A DNA stretch of 29,873 nucleotides, taken from assembly GCA_046565765.1 (NCBI GenBank), contig JBKHXX010000076.1, positions 1 through 29,873 of the forward strand, read 5' to 3'. The stretch is from JBFMCT01 sp046565765. Lineage in GTDB: Bacteria; Actinomycetota; Acidimicrobiia; Acidimicrobiales; AC-14. Position 1 is the first letter of the stretch. Every line of letters starts with the position of its first letter. Below are positions 16,649 to 24,627 of this stretch, piece by piece. A program made the translations under genes and the position numbers. A model generated the notes under the pieces. The model saw only the letters and a list, made by a program, of their open reading frames with translations. It searched no databases and had not been told where the DNA came from.

Positions 16649-18706
16649 GTGAAGAGCTTTCCTCCGGCCAAGATCCGCAACGTCGCCCTCGTCGGACACG
16701 GTGGTGCGGGAAAGACGACGCTGGCCGAGAGCCTGCTGTTCTGCTCGGGGGCGATCAGCCGCCAGGGGCGGGTGGAGGACGGGAACACCACCACCGACTT
16801 CGACCCCGAGGAGGTCCGCCGCGGCATCTCGCTGTCGCTGGCGCTGGCCCCCTTCGAGCACGACGGCCACAAGATCAACCTGCTGGACACGCCCGGCTAC
16901 GCCGACTTCGTGTCCGACGTGCACGCCGCCCTGCGGGTGGCCGACCTGGCCGTGATCGTGGTCAGCGCGGTCGAGGGCCCCGAGGTGGGCACCGACATCG
17001 CCTGGAAGATCGCGGCCGACGCCGGCCTCCCCCGGATGTTCTTCGTGAACAAGCTCGACCGGGAGCGGGCCAGCTTCCAGCGCACCCTGGACGAGCTGCG
17101 GGAGCGCTACGGCGCGGGCGTCGCCCCCCTGGAGCTGCCCATCGGGGAGGAGGGCTCGTTCACGGGCGTCGCCGACCTCCTCGAGGACTGCGCCTACACG
17201 TACGCCGGCGGCAAGTCGACGGCCGGGCCCATCCCCGCCGATCTCGAGGCCCGGGAGCACGAGGTCCGCGACAACCTCGTCGAGGGCATCGTGGTGGCCG
17301 ACGACGACCTGATGGAGCGCTACCTCGAGGGCGAGGAGATCGACGTCAAGGAGCTGGAGCAGGCCCTGGCCAAGGGGGTGGCCGAGGGGTCGGTGTTCCC
17401 GGTGGCGACCGGCTCGGCCGCCAAGCTCATCGGCATCGACCGCCTGGCCACGCTCGTCACCCAGCTGGGCCCGTCGCCCCTCGACCGCCCGCCCGTCCCC
17501 GTGCAGGCCGGGGGCACCACCACCGAGGTCAGGCCCGACCCCGCGGGCCAGCCGCTGGCCCTGGTGTACCGCACCCTGGCCGACCCCTACGTGGGCAAGG
17601 TCTCGTTCTTCAAGGTCCTGTCCGGCACCATCCGCCCCGACGTGCAGCTCACCAACCCCCGCAGCCACACCGACGAGCGGCTGCACGGCCTGTTCACCAT
17701 GCGGGGCAAGGAGCAGGACCCGGTCCCCGAGGTGCCGGCCGGCGACCTCGGGGCGGTGGCCAAGCTGTCGGACACCGCCACCGGCGACACGCTCGCCCCC
17801 AAGGGGACGCCGGTGGTGATCCCGCCCATCGAGCCGCCGGTGCCCGTCCTGTCCATCGCCATCAAGCCCAAGTCGAAGGGCGACGAGGACAAGCTGATGA
17901 CCGCCCTCCACCGCCTCCAGGAGGAGGACATGGCCCTCCATGTGCGGCGCGACGACGAGACGCACCAGACCCTCCTCTCGGGCATGGGCGAGACCCACCT
18001 GTCGCTGGTGACCGAGAAGCTGGCCCGCAAGTTCGGCGTCGAGGTCGAGACCGAGGACGTGCGGGTCCCCTACCGGGAGACGGTGGCGGGCACGGCCGAG
18101 GCCGAGGGCAAGCACAAGAAGCAGACCGGGGGCCACGGCCAGTTCGGGGTCGCCTTCCTCAAGGTCGAGCCCCAGGAGCGGGGCGCCGGCTTCGAGTTCG
18201 TCGACAAGATCGTGGGCGGGGCCATCCCCCGCCAGTTCATCCCCGCGGTGGAGAAGGGCGTGGCCGAGACCATGGCCACGGGAGGGGTGTTCGGCTATCC
18301 CGTGGTCGACGTGCGGGTGACGCTGTTCGACGGCAAGTTCCACCCCGTCGACTCGTCGGAGATGAGCTTCAAGATGGCCGGGTCGCTGGCCCTGCGGGAG
18401 GCCATGGCCAAGGCCAGCCCGGTCATGCTCGAGCCCATCTCCCTCCTCGAGGTCACCGTGCCCCTGCAGTTCCAGGGCGACGTGATGGGCGACCTCAACT
18501 CGCGGCGCGGGCGGGTGCAGGGCACCGAGGCGGTGGGCAACGGCGAGCAGATGATCACCGCCCTGGTCCCGACGTCGGAGGTCCTCCGCTACTCGATCGA
18601 CCTGCGGTCGCTCACCGGCGGCCGGGGCCGGTTCAGCGTGCGCCACAGCCACTACGACCTGCTGCCCGCCCACCTGGTCGACAAGGTCGCCAAGAAGGCG
18701 GAATGA
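16649..18706 (+). CDS. fusA2: Elongation factor G-like protein FusA2 (EF-G2)
   Basis: A 685-residue translational GTPase with the five-domain EF-G plan. The P-loop is GHGGAGKTT (16-24) rather than the AHIDAGKTT of canonical EF-G, the switch II motif is DTPGYADF, and the base-recognition motif is NKLD; domain IV begins near 475 with RVPYRETV and holds KQTGGHGQFG, and domain V ends RGRVQGTE...SLTGGRGRFS. These deviations match the EF-G2 group of actinobacteria (M. tuberculosis fusA2), reported to bind GTP but not to replace EF-G in translocation. It is not a tetracycline-protection protein by sequence. GTG start; its stop overlaps the next gene as ATGA. Confidence 0.9.
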   Translation: MKSFPPAKIRNVALVGHGGAGKTTLAESLLFCSGAISRQGRVEDGNTTTDFDPEEVRRGISLSLALAPFEHDGHKINLLDTPGYADFVSDVHAALRVADLAVIVVSAVEGPEVGTDIAWKIAADAGLPRMFFVNKLDRERASFQRTLDELRERYGAGVAPLELPIGEEGSFTGVADLLEDCAYTYAGGKSTAGPIPADLEAREHEVRDNLVEGIVVADDDLMERYLEGEEIDVKELEQALAKGVAEGSVFPVATGSAAKLIGIDRLATLVTQLGPSPLDRPPVPVQAGGTTTEVRPDPAGQPLALVYRTLADPYVGKVSFFKVLSGTIRPDVQLTNPRSHTDERLHGLFTMRGKEQDPVPEVPAGDLGAVAKLSDTATGDTLAPKGTPVVIPPIEPPVPVLSIAIKPKSKGDEDKLMTALHRLQEEDMALHVRRDDETHQTLLSGMGETHLSLVTEKLARKFGVEVETEDVRVPYRETVAGTAEAEGKHKKQTGGHGQFGVAFLKVEPQERGAGFEFVDKIVGGAIPRQFIPAVEKGVAETMATGGVFGYPVVDVRVTLFDGKFHPVDSSEMSFKMAGSLALREAMAKASPVMLEPISLLEVTVPLQFQGDVMGDLNSRRGRVQGTEAVGNGEQMITALVPTSEVLRYSIDLRSLTGGRGRFSVRHSHYDLLPAHLVDKVAKKAE

Positions 18707-19248
18707 CGGAGACCAACGACTGCTCGGAGTGCGGGTTCTCCGACGCCGCCGTCTCGCTGGAGGAGGTACCGGCGGCGCTGCGACGGTTCGGCAAGCGGTA
18801 CCGCGCCCCCCTCACCCGCTTCCTGCCCGGTGAGGACGGGGACTCGTTGCTGCGCACCCGGCTCCCGGCCGGGCCCATGACGTGGTCGGCCCTGGAGTAC
18901 GCCGCCCACGTGCGCCAGGTGTTCGGCTGGTACGACGAATGGGTGCGGGCGTCGATGGAGAGGGACGGCTACGTGGCCGAGGCGCCCGGCCCCGACGAGG
19001 CGGCCGAGCAGGGCCGGTACAACGAGGCCGACCCGGGCGCGGTGGCCGACGAGCTGGCCGCCAACGCCGAGCGGCTGGCGGCCACGTTCGAAGGCCTGCC
19101 CGCCGGCGGGTGGGAGCGGGTCCACGTGCGGCGGGGCCACCACCGCACCGCCGCCTTCGCCGCCCGGCGGGCCGTCCACGAGGGCAACCACCACCTGCTC
19201 GACATCGGCCGGGTGCTGCGCTCGGTGCGGGAAGGGGCGGGGGGGTGA
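18703..19248 (+). CDS. DinB-like protein with N-terminal CxxC (copy 1)
   Basis: A 181-residue DinB/YfiT-superfamily four-helix protein. The metal-site histidines fit the fold: H69 in WSALEYAAHV and the HxxxH pair H159/H163 in AVHEGNHHL. Upstream is CSECG (C7, C10), a single CxxC knuckle that might bind metal on its own dimer partner or a partner protein. Members of the superfamily bind divalent metal and many use thiols such as mycothiol or bacillithiol, but the substrate here is unknown. The gene starts inside the fusA2 stop (ATGA) and ends inside the next gene start (GTGA), so the three proteins are translated together. It is a paralogue of the next gene. Confidence 0.82.
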   Translation: MTETNDCSECGFSDAAVSLEEVPAALRRFGKRYRAPLTRFLPGEDGDSLLRTRLPAGPMTWSALEYAAHVRQVFGWYDEWVRASMERDGYVAEAPGPDEAAEQGRYNEADPGAVADELAANAERLAATFEGLPAGGWERVHVRRGHHRTAAFAARRAVHEGNHHLLDIGRVLRSVREGAGG

Positions 19249-19790
19249 CGATCTCCTGGGTGTGCCCCGAGTGCGGGCTCGACTACGACACGATCTCGCC
19301 CCGCGACGCGGCCGGCGCGGTGCGGACGTTCCCCCGCCGTTACCGCTCCGTCCTCACCCAGAGCTTCGAGCCCGAGGAGGACCTGGAGGAGATCATCCGC
19401 ACCCGGCCCGAGCCGGGCGTGTGGTCGGCCCTGGAGTACACGTGCCACGTGGCCCAGACCCTCGACATGATGGCCCCTGCCATCCGCCAGATCGTCAACG
19501 AGGACAACCCCCACCTGTACTCGTGGGACCCCGACCAGCAGGCCGAGGAGCAGGACTACAACGACTGGACGCTGATGATGGCCATCGCCGAGCTGGAGTC
19601 GGCCTGCGCCGACCTGTCCATGGCCATCGAGTACACCGGTTCGGGGGAGTGGACCCGGGTGGGCACCTACGACTACGGCGAGCGGGAGGCCATCGACGTG
19701 GCCCGCAACGCCGTCCACGAGGGCTCCCACCACCTGCGCGACGTCAAGCGGGTGCTGAGCACCCTTCTCGGGCGCGAGGTCGACGAATAG
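19245..19790 (+). CDS. DinB-like protein with N-terminal CxxC (copy 2)
   Basis: Also 181 residues, and colinear with copy 1: CPECG (C7, C10), FPRRYRSVL aligned with FGKRYRAPL, WSALEYTCHV (H68), and AVHEGSHHL (H158, H162). Divergence elsewhere is large, especially residues 75-145, which are more acidic here (EEQDYNDW). GTG start at 19245 overlaps the copy 1 stop as GTGA. It is an old tandem duplication kept in one operon with fusA2. The retained metal-site residues in both copies suggest both are functional, perhaps as a heterodimer; that is inference. Confidence 0.82.
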   Translation: MTISWVCPECGLDYDTISPRDAAGAVRTFPRRYRSVLTQSFEPEEDLEEIIRTRPEPGVWSALEYTCHVAQTLDMMAPAIRQIVNEDNPHLYSWDPDQQAEEQDYNDWTLMMAIAELESACADLSMAIEYTGSGEWTRVGTYDYGEREAIDVARNAVHEGSHHLRDVKRVLSTLLGREVDE

Positions 19791-19804
19791 GTGTAGGTGC
19801 GGTG

Positions 19805-21349
19805 ATGCCCCCGCCAGGGAAGGACCAGGGCGTGGGAAACCTGAACATACGCCTCTGCGGCGAGGTCACCGTCGACCTCCCCGACTTCTTCTCCCCCGCC
19901 GCCGACCGGGCCGGCGGCCACCTGACCACCCGGCTGCTGATCGGCGGCGTGTGGACGCCGGCGGCCGACGGCGAGGTGTTCGAGAACCGGTCGCCCATCG
20001 ACGGCAACGTCGTGTCGCGGGCGGCCAAGGCCTCGGCCGGGGACGTGGAGGCCGCCATCGCCGCCGCCACCCGGGCCCGGGAGGGGTTCCGGGGGCTGCC
20101 CGCCGCCGCCCGCCTGGAGATCTGCCAGCGGGCCGCCGACATCCTGGGCGAGCACTTCGAGACGTTCGTGGCCGCCATCGTCGCCGACCTGGGCAAGACG
20201 CCGGACCAGGCCACGTCCGAGGTCAAGACCACCCGGGAGCGCCTCGGCCTGGTCCGGGAGGAGGTCCGCAAGATCTTCGGCGAGTACGTGCCGGGCGACT
20301 GGATGGCCGAGTCGGCGGGCAAGTCGGCCGTGGTCCTCAGGGAGCCGGTGGGGACGGTGGCCGCCTTCGGCCCGTTCAACTACCCCCTGTTCCTCGTCGC
20401 CTCCAAGATCATCCCCGCCCTGGCCGCCGGCAACACGGTCGTCGCCAAGGCCCCTTCGGAGGCCCCCCTGCCCCTGGTGCTGTTCGCCCGGGTGCTGGAG
20501 GAGGCGGGGCTGGAGCCGGGCGTGCTCAACGTCGTCACCGGCCCCGGCGGGGAGATCGGCGAGGTCCTTGCGTCCCACCCCGACGTCTCGATGATCTCCT
20601 TCACCGGGTCCAGCTCGGTCGGCCGCACCATCGCCGCCAGCGCCGGGCCGAAGCCCATGCACCTGGAGCTGGGCGGCAACGCCGCCGCCATCGTCCTGGC
20701 CGACGCCGACCTGGAGCTGGCCGTGGAGAAGTCGGTGCTGGGGGCGTTCAAGAACGCCGGGCAGCGGTGCGACGCGGTCAGCCGTGTCCTCGTGGAGGAG
20801 CCGCTCTACGAGGCCTACCTGGAGCGGGCCCTCAAGGAGGTGGAGGGCTGGCCGGTGGGCGACCCCCGCGACGAGGGGACGAAGGTAGGGCCGCTGGTCA
20901 ACGAGAAGGCGGCCGCGTGGGTGAACGAGCTGGTGGAGGATGCCGTCGGCAAGGGGGCCCGGCTGCTGGCGGGCGGGGACGCGGCCGACGCCTACCACCA
21001 GCCCACGGTGCTGGCCGACGTCCCGACCGGAGCCGACATCTTCTGGGAGGAGACGTTCGGCCCGGTGCTCACGGTGGCGCCCGTCCCCGACCTGGACACC
21101 GCGCTGGACCTGTCCAACCGCTCCCGCTACGGCCTCGACTCGGCCGTGTTCACCTCCAACCTGGAAGCCGCCTGGCGGGCGGCCCGGGCCCTGGAGGTGG
21201 GCCAGGTGACGATCAACGACGCTCCCGCCCACGGCGTGGGCCACTTCCCCTTCGGCGGCCGCAAGCCCGACTCAGGGGTGGGCCGGGAGGGGTTGGGCTA
21301 CTCGATCGACGAGTGCACCGTGCTGAAGACCGTGGTCCTGCCGGTCTGA
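19805..21349 (+). CDS. NAD(P)-dependent aldehyde dehydrogenase, GapN-like
   Basis: A 514-residue aldehyde dehydrogenase. The catalytic asparagine is in FGPFNYPLFL, the general base Glu in MHLELGGNAAAIV, and the nucleophile Cys in KNAGQRCDAVSRVLV; FTGSSSVGRTIA is the cofactor loop, and EETFGPVL and FPFGGRKPDSGVGREG complete the family pattern. The Cys context and FGGRKPDSGVGREG resemble the non-phosphorylating glyceraldehyde-3-phosphate dehydrogenase / lactaldehyde dehydrogenase branch, so oxidation of glyceraldehyde 3-phosphate to 3-phosphoglycerate is possible but unproven. ATG 19805 has AGGTG upstream; GTG 19832 (505 residues) has a better GGGAAGGA site and is a real alternative. It follows the DinB genes by 14 bases. 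Confidence 0.88.
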   Translation: MPPPGKDQGVGNLNIRLCGEVTVDLPDFFSPAADRAGGHLTTRLLIGGVWTPAADGEVFENRSPIDGNVVSRAAKASAGDVEAAIAAATRAREGFRGLPAAARLEICQRAADILGEHFETFVAAIVADLGKTPDQATSEVKTTRERLGLVREEVRKIFGEYVPGDWMAESAGKSAVVLREPVGTVAAFGPFNYPLFLVASKIIPALAAGNTVVAKAPSEAPLPLVLFARVLEEAGLEPGVLNVVTGPGGEIGEVLASHPDVSMISFTGSSSVGRTIAASAGPKPMHLELGGNAAAIVLADADLELAVEKSVLGAFKNAGQRCDAVSRVLVEEPLYEAYLERALKEVEGWPVGDPRDEGTKVGPLVNEKAAAWVNELVEDAVGKGARLLAGGDAADAYHQPTVLADVPTGADIFWEETFGPVLTVAPVPDLDTALDLSNRSRYGLDSAVFTSNLEAAWRAARALEVGQVTINDAPAHGVGHFPFGGRKPDSGVGREGLGYSIDECTVLKTVVLPV

Positions 21350-21375
21350 CCGGGGAGGCCGGCGGCCGCTCCCGG
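21350..21375. terminator. GC-rich hairpin between convergent genes
   Basis: CCGGGGAG at 21350-21357 pairs with CTCCCGG at 21369-21375 with one bulged G, and GCC/GGC continues the stem inside. It fills the 31-base gap between the convergent aldehyde dehydrogenase and the membrane protein gene. No T-run is present, so termination is inferred from position and stem strength. Confidence 0.45.
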
Positions 21376-21380
21376 GCTCT

Positions 21381-21848
21381 CTAGGACCAGTCCTCGGGGT
21401 TGGCCTCGGAGAAGTGGGAGAGGACCTTGCCGTCGACCGCGTCGACCAGCACCAGGCCCCGCCGGGCGGGTGGTTCCTCGTGGGAGTAGAGGAGGATGCG
21501 CCACGTCGGGCGGCTGAGCAGTCCCCGCCAGCCGAGCTGGGCGGAGGCGTGGCCGACGGGGAAGCCGATCTCGGCCGCCGCCGCCACCAGGGCGTCGCCC
21601 TCCTTCACGGCCAGGGGCCAGCCGGTGGCAAGGTGGTAGGCGCCGATCACCAGCAGGGCCACGCCCACCAGCGGCAGGCCACCGTTGACCAGCACGGGGT
21701 CGTCGCTGCGGGCGAACCAGGTGGCCAGGCAGGCACCGGCGGTGGCGAGGTAGAGCCAGCCGGCGATGCGGCGGCGCCTGATGTCGGGGAAGGTGTACTC
21801 GCCCCGGTAGGCGCTGACGTCGAGGTCTTCGGGTAGCTCGTCGGCCAC
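21381..21848 (-). CDS. Two-helix membrane protein, unknown function
   Basis: A 155-residue protein with a hydrophilic N-terminus (ELPEDLDVSAYRGEYTFPDIRRRR), two membrane helices (about 28-45 and 54-74), and a soluble C-terminal domain of about 80 residues with GFPVGHASAQLGWRGLLSRPTWRILLYSHEEPP and a closing DAVDGKVL. The C-terminal part looks like a small beta domain. I do not know a named family. GTG start at 21848, nine bases after the upstream small gene, so it closes the thrS-HIT operon. Confidence 0.7.
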   Translation of the reverse strand: MADELPEDLDVSAYRGEYTFPDIRRRRIAGWLYLATAGACLATWFARSDDPVLVNGGLPLVGVALLVIGAYHLATGWPLAVKEGDALVAAAAEIGFPVGHASAQLGWRGLLSRPTWRILLYSHEEPPARRGLVLVDAVDGKVLSHFSEANPEDWS

Positions 21849-21857
21849 GGCCGGGCT

Positions 21858-22112
21858 CTAGTGGCCCCCGCCGAAGGCGATGGCGGCCAGCACGTCCATC
21901 TGGGTGACCTCGGCCAGCGGGCGCTCGATGTGGAAGGCGAACGGCGCCTCGCCGGGCGACTCGATGCGCAGCTCGGTCACGACCGGCGAGCAGCGGGGAT
22001 CGTTGCTCGGCTTCTCCTGCACCGCCACGGCCGTGTCGGCGTCGAGGCCCAGCTCCTGGCGGGCCCAGTCGGCCACCTGCTCTTCCACGGCCGGCAGCCT
22101 ACCGCTGTGCAA
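21858..22112 (-). CDS. Small acidic protein, unknown function
   Basis: An 84-residue protein if TTG 22112 is the start, or 76 residues from GTG 22088, where VEEQVADWARQELGL begins; the second is plausible since VEEQV... looks like a natural N-terminus, but TTG has an AGGGG site at good spacing. The sequence contains one Cys and an amphipathic N-terminal helix, then beta-like segments PVVTELRIESPGEAPFAFHIERPL and a Gly-His end. No family is recognised. It lies 33 bases after the HIT gene and nine before the membrane protein. Confidence 0.6.
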   Translation of the reverse strand: MHSGRLPAVEEQVADWARQELGLDADTAVAVQEKPSNDPRCSPVVTELRIESPGEAPFAFHIERPLAEVTQMDVLAAIAFGGGH

Positions 22113-22115
22113 AAA

Positions 22116-22132
22116 CCTACCCCTGAGGTAGG
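22116..22132. promoter_or_regulatory. Inverted repeat upstream of the small acidic gene
   Basis: CCTACC (22116-22121) and GGTAGG (22127-22132) form a perfect six-base inverted repeat with a five-base spacer; a third CCTACC copy lies at 22098-22103. It sits in the 33-base gap after the HIT gene next to an A-run. It may be an operator or a weak RNA hairpin. Confidence 0.35.
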
Positions 22133-22145
22133 AAGATGCACAGAC

Positions 22146-22655
22146 TCACGTGTCTGGCCAGGCGGCGCGCACCTTTTCGAGCGTCTCGGGCAGGGCCTCG
22201 GGGAGGACGCGGACCTCGGCCACGGTGGTCATGAAGTTGGTGTCGCCGTTCCAGCGGGGGACGACGTGGAGGTGGAAGTGGCCGGGGACGCCGGCCCCCG
22301 CCGAACGTCCCAGGTTGGCGCCCAGGTTGAGCCCGTCAGGCTGGTAGGCGGCCCGCACGGCCCGGACCGCGCAGGCCAGGGCCGCCCACAGCGACGGCGT
22401 CTCGCGTTCGATCTCGAGGTCGTCCAGGTCGGCCACGTGGCGGACGGGCATGACCAGCAGGTGACCGCTGGTGTACGGGTAGGCGTTGAGGACGACGGCC
22501 GAGTGGTCGTCCCGCCACACCACCTGGGCCGCGGCCTCGTCGTCGGAGACAAGGATGCGGCAGAACACGCAGGCGTCGTCGTCGTGCTCGCCGGGCACCT
22601 CGGACAGGTAGGGGCTGCGCCAGCCGGCCCACAGCCGGTCGAGGCCGCCGGTCAC
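22146..22655 (-). CDS. HIT-family nucleotide hydrolase/phosphorylase
   Basis: A 169-residue histidine-triad protein. GHFHLHVVPRW (H126, H128, H130) is the HxHxH active site, and CVFC (C29, C32) is a zinc-knuckle as in Ap4A-acting members. FNAYPY-like VVLNAYPYTSGHLLVMPVRHV is conserved. The M. tuberculosis orthologue by position, Rv2613c, next to thrS, is an Ap4A phosphorylase, which suggests the same reaction here, cleaving the diadenosine tetraphosphate that aminoacyl-tRNA synthetases make. GTG start at 22655 overlaps the thrS stop as GTGA; the longer frame up to 22949 lies inside thrS and is rejected. Confidence 0.92.
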   Translation of the reverse strand: MTGGLDRLWAGWRSPYLSEVPGEHDDDACVFCRILVSDDEAAAQVVWRDDHSAVVLNAYPYTSGHLLVMPVRHVADLDDLEIERETPSLWAALACAVRAVRAAYQPDGLNLGANLGRSAGAGVPGHFHLHVVPRWNGDTNFMTTVAEVRVLPEALPETLEKVRAAWPDT

Positions 22656-24583
22656 TTCAGCTCGGCCGTGACCCGGGCCACGAAGTCGTCGACGGGCACG
22701 CCGCGCTCGACGTCGCCGCCCCGCGGGTTGACGCCCACCGTGCCCTTGTCGACGTCGGCGTCGCCCACCACCAGCACGTAGGGAAGCTTCTCCAGCTTGG
22801 CCTTGCGGATGCGGCCGCCGAGGGGCTCGTCGGCGACCTCCACGTCGACCCGCAGGCCGCCGGCCCGCAGGCGGGCGGCGACGTCGGAGGCGTAGGGCTC
22901 GTGGTCGTCGCGCACGGGGAGCACCCGGGCCTGCACGGGTGACAACCACGTGGGCAGGGCGCCGGCGTAGTGCTCGAGCAGGATGGCCAGGAAGCGCTCG
23001 ACCGACCCGAACAGGGCCCGGTGGATCATGTACGGGCGGTGGCGGGCGTTGTCGGCGCCGGTGAACTCCAGGTCGAACCGCTGGGGGAACTGCAGGTCGA
23101 CCTGGAGGGTCGACAGCTGCCAGCGGCGGCCGATGGCGTCACGGAGGTGGACGTCGATCTTGGGGGCGTAGAACGCGCCCTCGCCCTCGGCCACCCGGTA
23201 GGGGATGTCGGCCGCCTGGAGGGCCACCCGCAGCGCCTCGGTGGCCACGTCCCACTCGGCCGGGTCGCCCACGAACTTCTCGATTGGGCGGGTGGCCAGC
23301 TCGGCGTCGAACTCGGTGAGGCCGAAGTCGCGCAGCAGCTTGAGGATGAAGGCCAGCAGCGAGGTCAGCTCGCCCGCGAGCTGGTCCGGGGTGCAGAAGA
23401 TGTGGGAGTCGTCCTGGGTGAAGCCCCGCACCCGGGTCAGGCCGTGGAGGACGCCCGAGCGCTCGAAGCGGTACACCGTCCCGAACTCGAACAGCCGCAG
23501 CGGCAGCTCCCGGTACGAGCGGGCGCGCGACTTGTAGATCAGGATGTGCATGGGGCAGTTCATGGGCTTGGGGTAGTAGGTCTGCCCCTCCAGCTCCATG
23601 GGCGGGTACATGCCCTCGGCGTACCAGTCGAGGTGGCCGGACTGCTTGAAGAGGGTGTCGCGGCTAAGGTGGGGGGTCCACACGAACTCGTAGCCGTTGG
23701 CCTCGTGCTCGCCCTTCGAGTAGTCCTCCATCAGCCGGCGGATGAGGCCGCCCTTGGGGTGGAACACGGGCAGGCCGCCGCCCACCTCGGGCGGGAAGTG
23801 GAACAGGTCGAGCTCCTGGCCCAGCTTGCGGTGGTCCCGCTTCTCGGCCTCCTCCAGGCGGTGGAGGTGCTCGGCGAGGGCCTTGTCGGACTCCCAGGCC
23901 GTGCCGTAGATGCGCTGGAGCATCGGCCGCTTCTCGTCGCCCCGCCAGTAGGCCCCGGCCACCTTCATCAGCTTGAACGAGCCGAGCCGGCGGGTGGACG
24001 GCACGTGGGGTCCCCGGCACAGGTCGGACCAGCCGTCATTGCGGTACACGGAGACGACGGAGCCCTCGGCCCCCTCGCCCTCCTCCACCCCTTCGATGAT
24101 CTCGACCTTGTAAGGCTGGTCGGCGAAGGTCGACAGGCCCTGCTCCCGGCTCAGCTCCTCCCGCACGAACGGCTGGTCCTCCCCCACGATCTCCCGCATG
24201 CGGGCCTCGATGCGTCCCAGGTCGTCGTCGGAGAAGTGGACGCCGCCGGGGAGGTCGAAGTCGTAGTAGAAGCCGTCCTCGATCGGAGGGCCGATGGCGT
24301 ACTTGGCGCCGGGGAAGAGGTCGCACACGGCCTGGGCCATCACGTGGGCGGTGGAGTGGCGGAGGACGTAGCGGCCGTCGTCGGTCGAGTCGGTGACGAT
24401 CGACACCTCGGCCCCGTCGGGAAGGGGCTTGCCCAGGTCCACCTGGGCGCCGTTCACGACGGCCGCCACCGCCGCCTTGGCCAGGCCCCGGCCGATGGAG
24501 GCCGCCAGGTCGCCCGCCGTCGAGCCGCTCGGCAAGCTGCGCGAGGACCCGTCGGGGAGGCGTACTTCGATCTGGTCGGCCAT
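22652..24583 (-). CDS. thrS: Threonyl-tRNA synthetase
   Basis: ThrRS charges tRNA(Thr) with threonine. The 643-residue class II enzyme has all domains: TGS (about 1-62), the editing domain with HSTAH (H76, H80) and CRGPH (C189, H193), the catalytic core with zinc ligands in KPMNCPMH (Cys), VLHGLTRVRGFTQDDSH (His) and ARHRPYMIHRALFGS (His), and the C-terminal anticodon-binding domain from about 545 ending VDDFVARVTAELK. ATG at 24583. The editing residues are intact, so Ser-tRNA(Thr) proofreading should operate. It is coupled to the HIT gene and follows a lipoprotein gene by 44 bases. Confidence 0.98.
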   Translation of the reverse strand: MADQIEVRLPDGSSRSLPSGSTAGDLAASIGRGLAKAAVAAVVNGAQVDLGKPLPDGAEVSIVTDSTDDGRYVLRHSTAHVMAQAVCDLFPGAKYAIGPPIEDGFYYDFDLPGGVHFSDDDLGRIEARMREIVGEDQPFVREELSREQGLSTFADQPYKVEIIEGVEEGEGAEGSVVSVYRNDGWSDLCRGPHVPSTRRLGSFKLMKVAGAYWRGDEKRPMLQRIYGTAWESDKALAEHLHRLEEAEKRDHRKLGQELDLFHFPPEVGGGLPVFHPKGGLIRRLMEDYSKGEHEANGYEFVWTPHLSRDTLFKQSGHLDWYAEGMYPPMELEGQTYYPKPMNCPMHILIYKSRARSYRELPLRLFEFGTVYRFERSGVLHGLTRVRGFTQDDSHIFCTPDQLAGELTSLLAFILKLLRDFGLTEFDAELATRPIEKFVGDPAEWDVATEALRVALQAADIPYRVAEGEGAFYAPKIDVHLRDAIGRRWQLSTLQVDLQFPQRFDLEFTGADNARHRPYMIHRALFGSVERFLAILLEHYAGALPTWLSPVQARVLPVRDDHEPYASDVAARLRAGGLRVDVEVADEPLGGRIRKAKLEKLPYVLVVGDADVDKGTVGVNPRGGDVERGVPVDDFVARVTAELK

Positions 24584-24627
24584 GGACCGACCTTACCGGC
24601 GGCCGGCCCGCACCCCCCGAGACATTC

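Noticed and set aside
16649..18706. Reading the EF-G-like gene as a tetracycline ribosomal protection protein
   Set aside because: The P-loop variant GHGGAGKTT and overall organisation fit actinobacterial EF-G2 and nothing points to TetM-type features.
22656..22949. N-terminal extension of the HIT protein
   Set aside because: It lies inside thrS and lacks similarity; GTG 22655 with GTGA overlap gives the family N-terminus.
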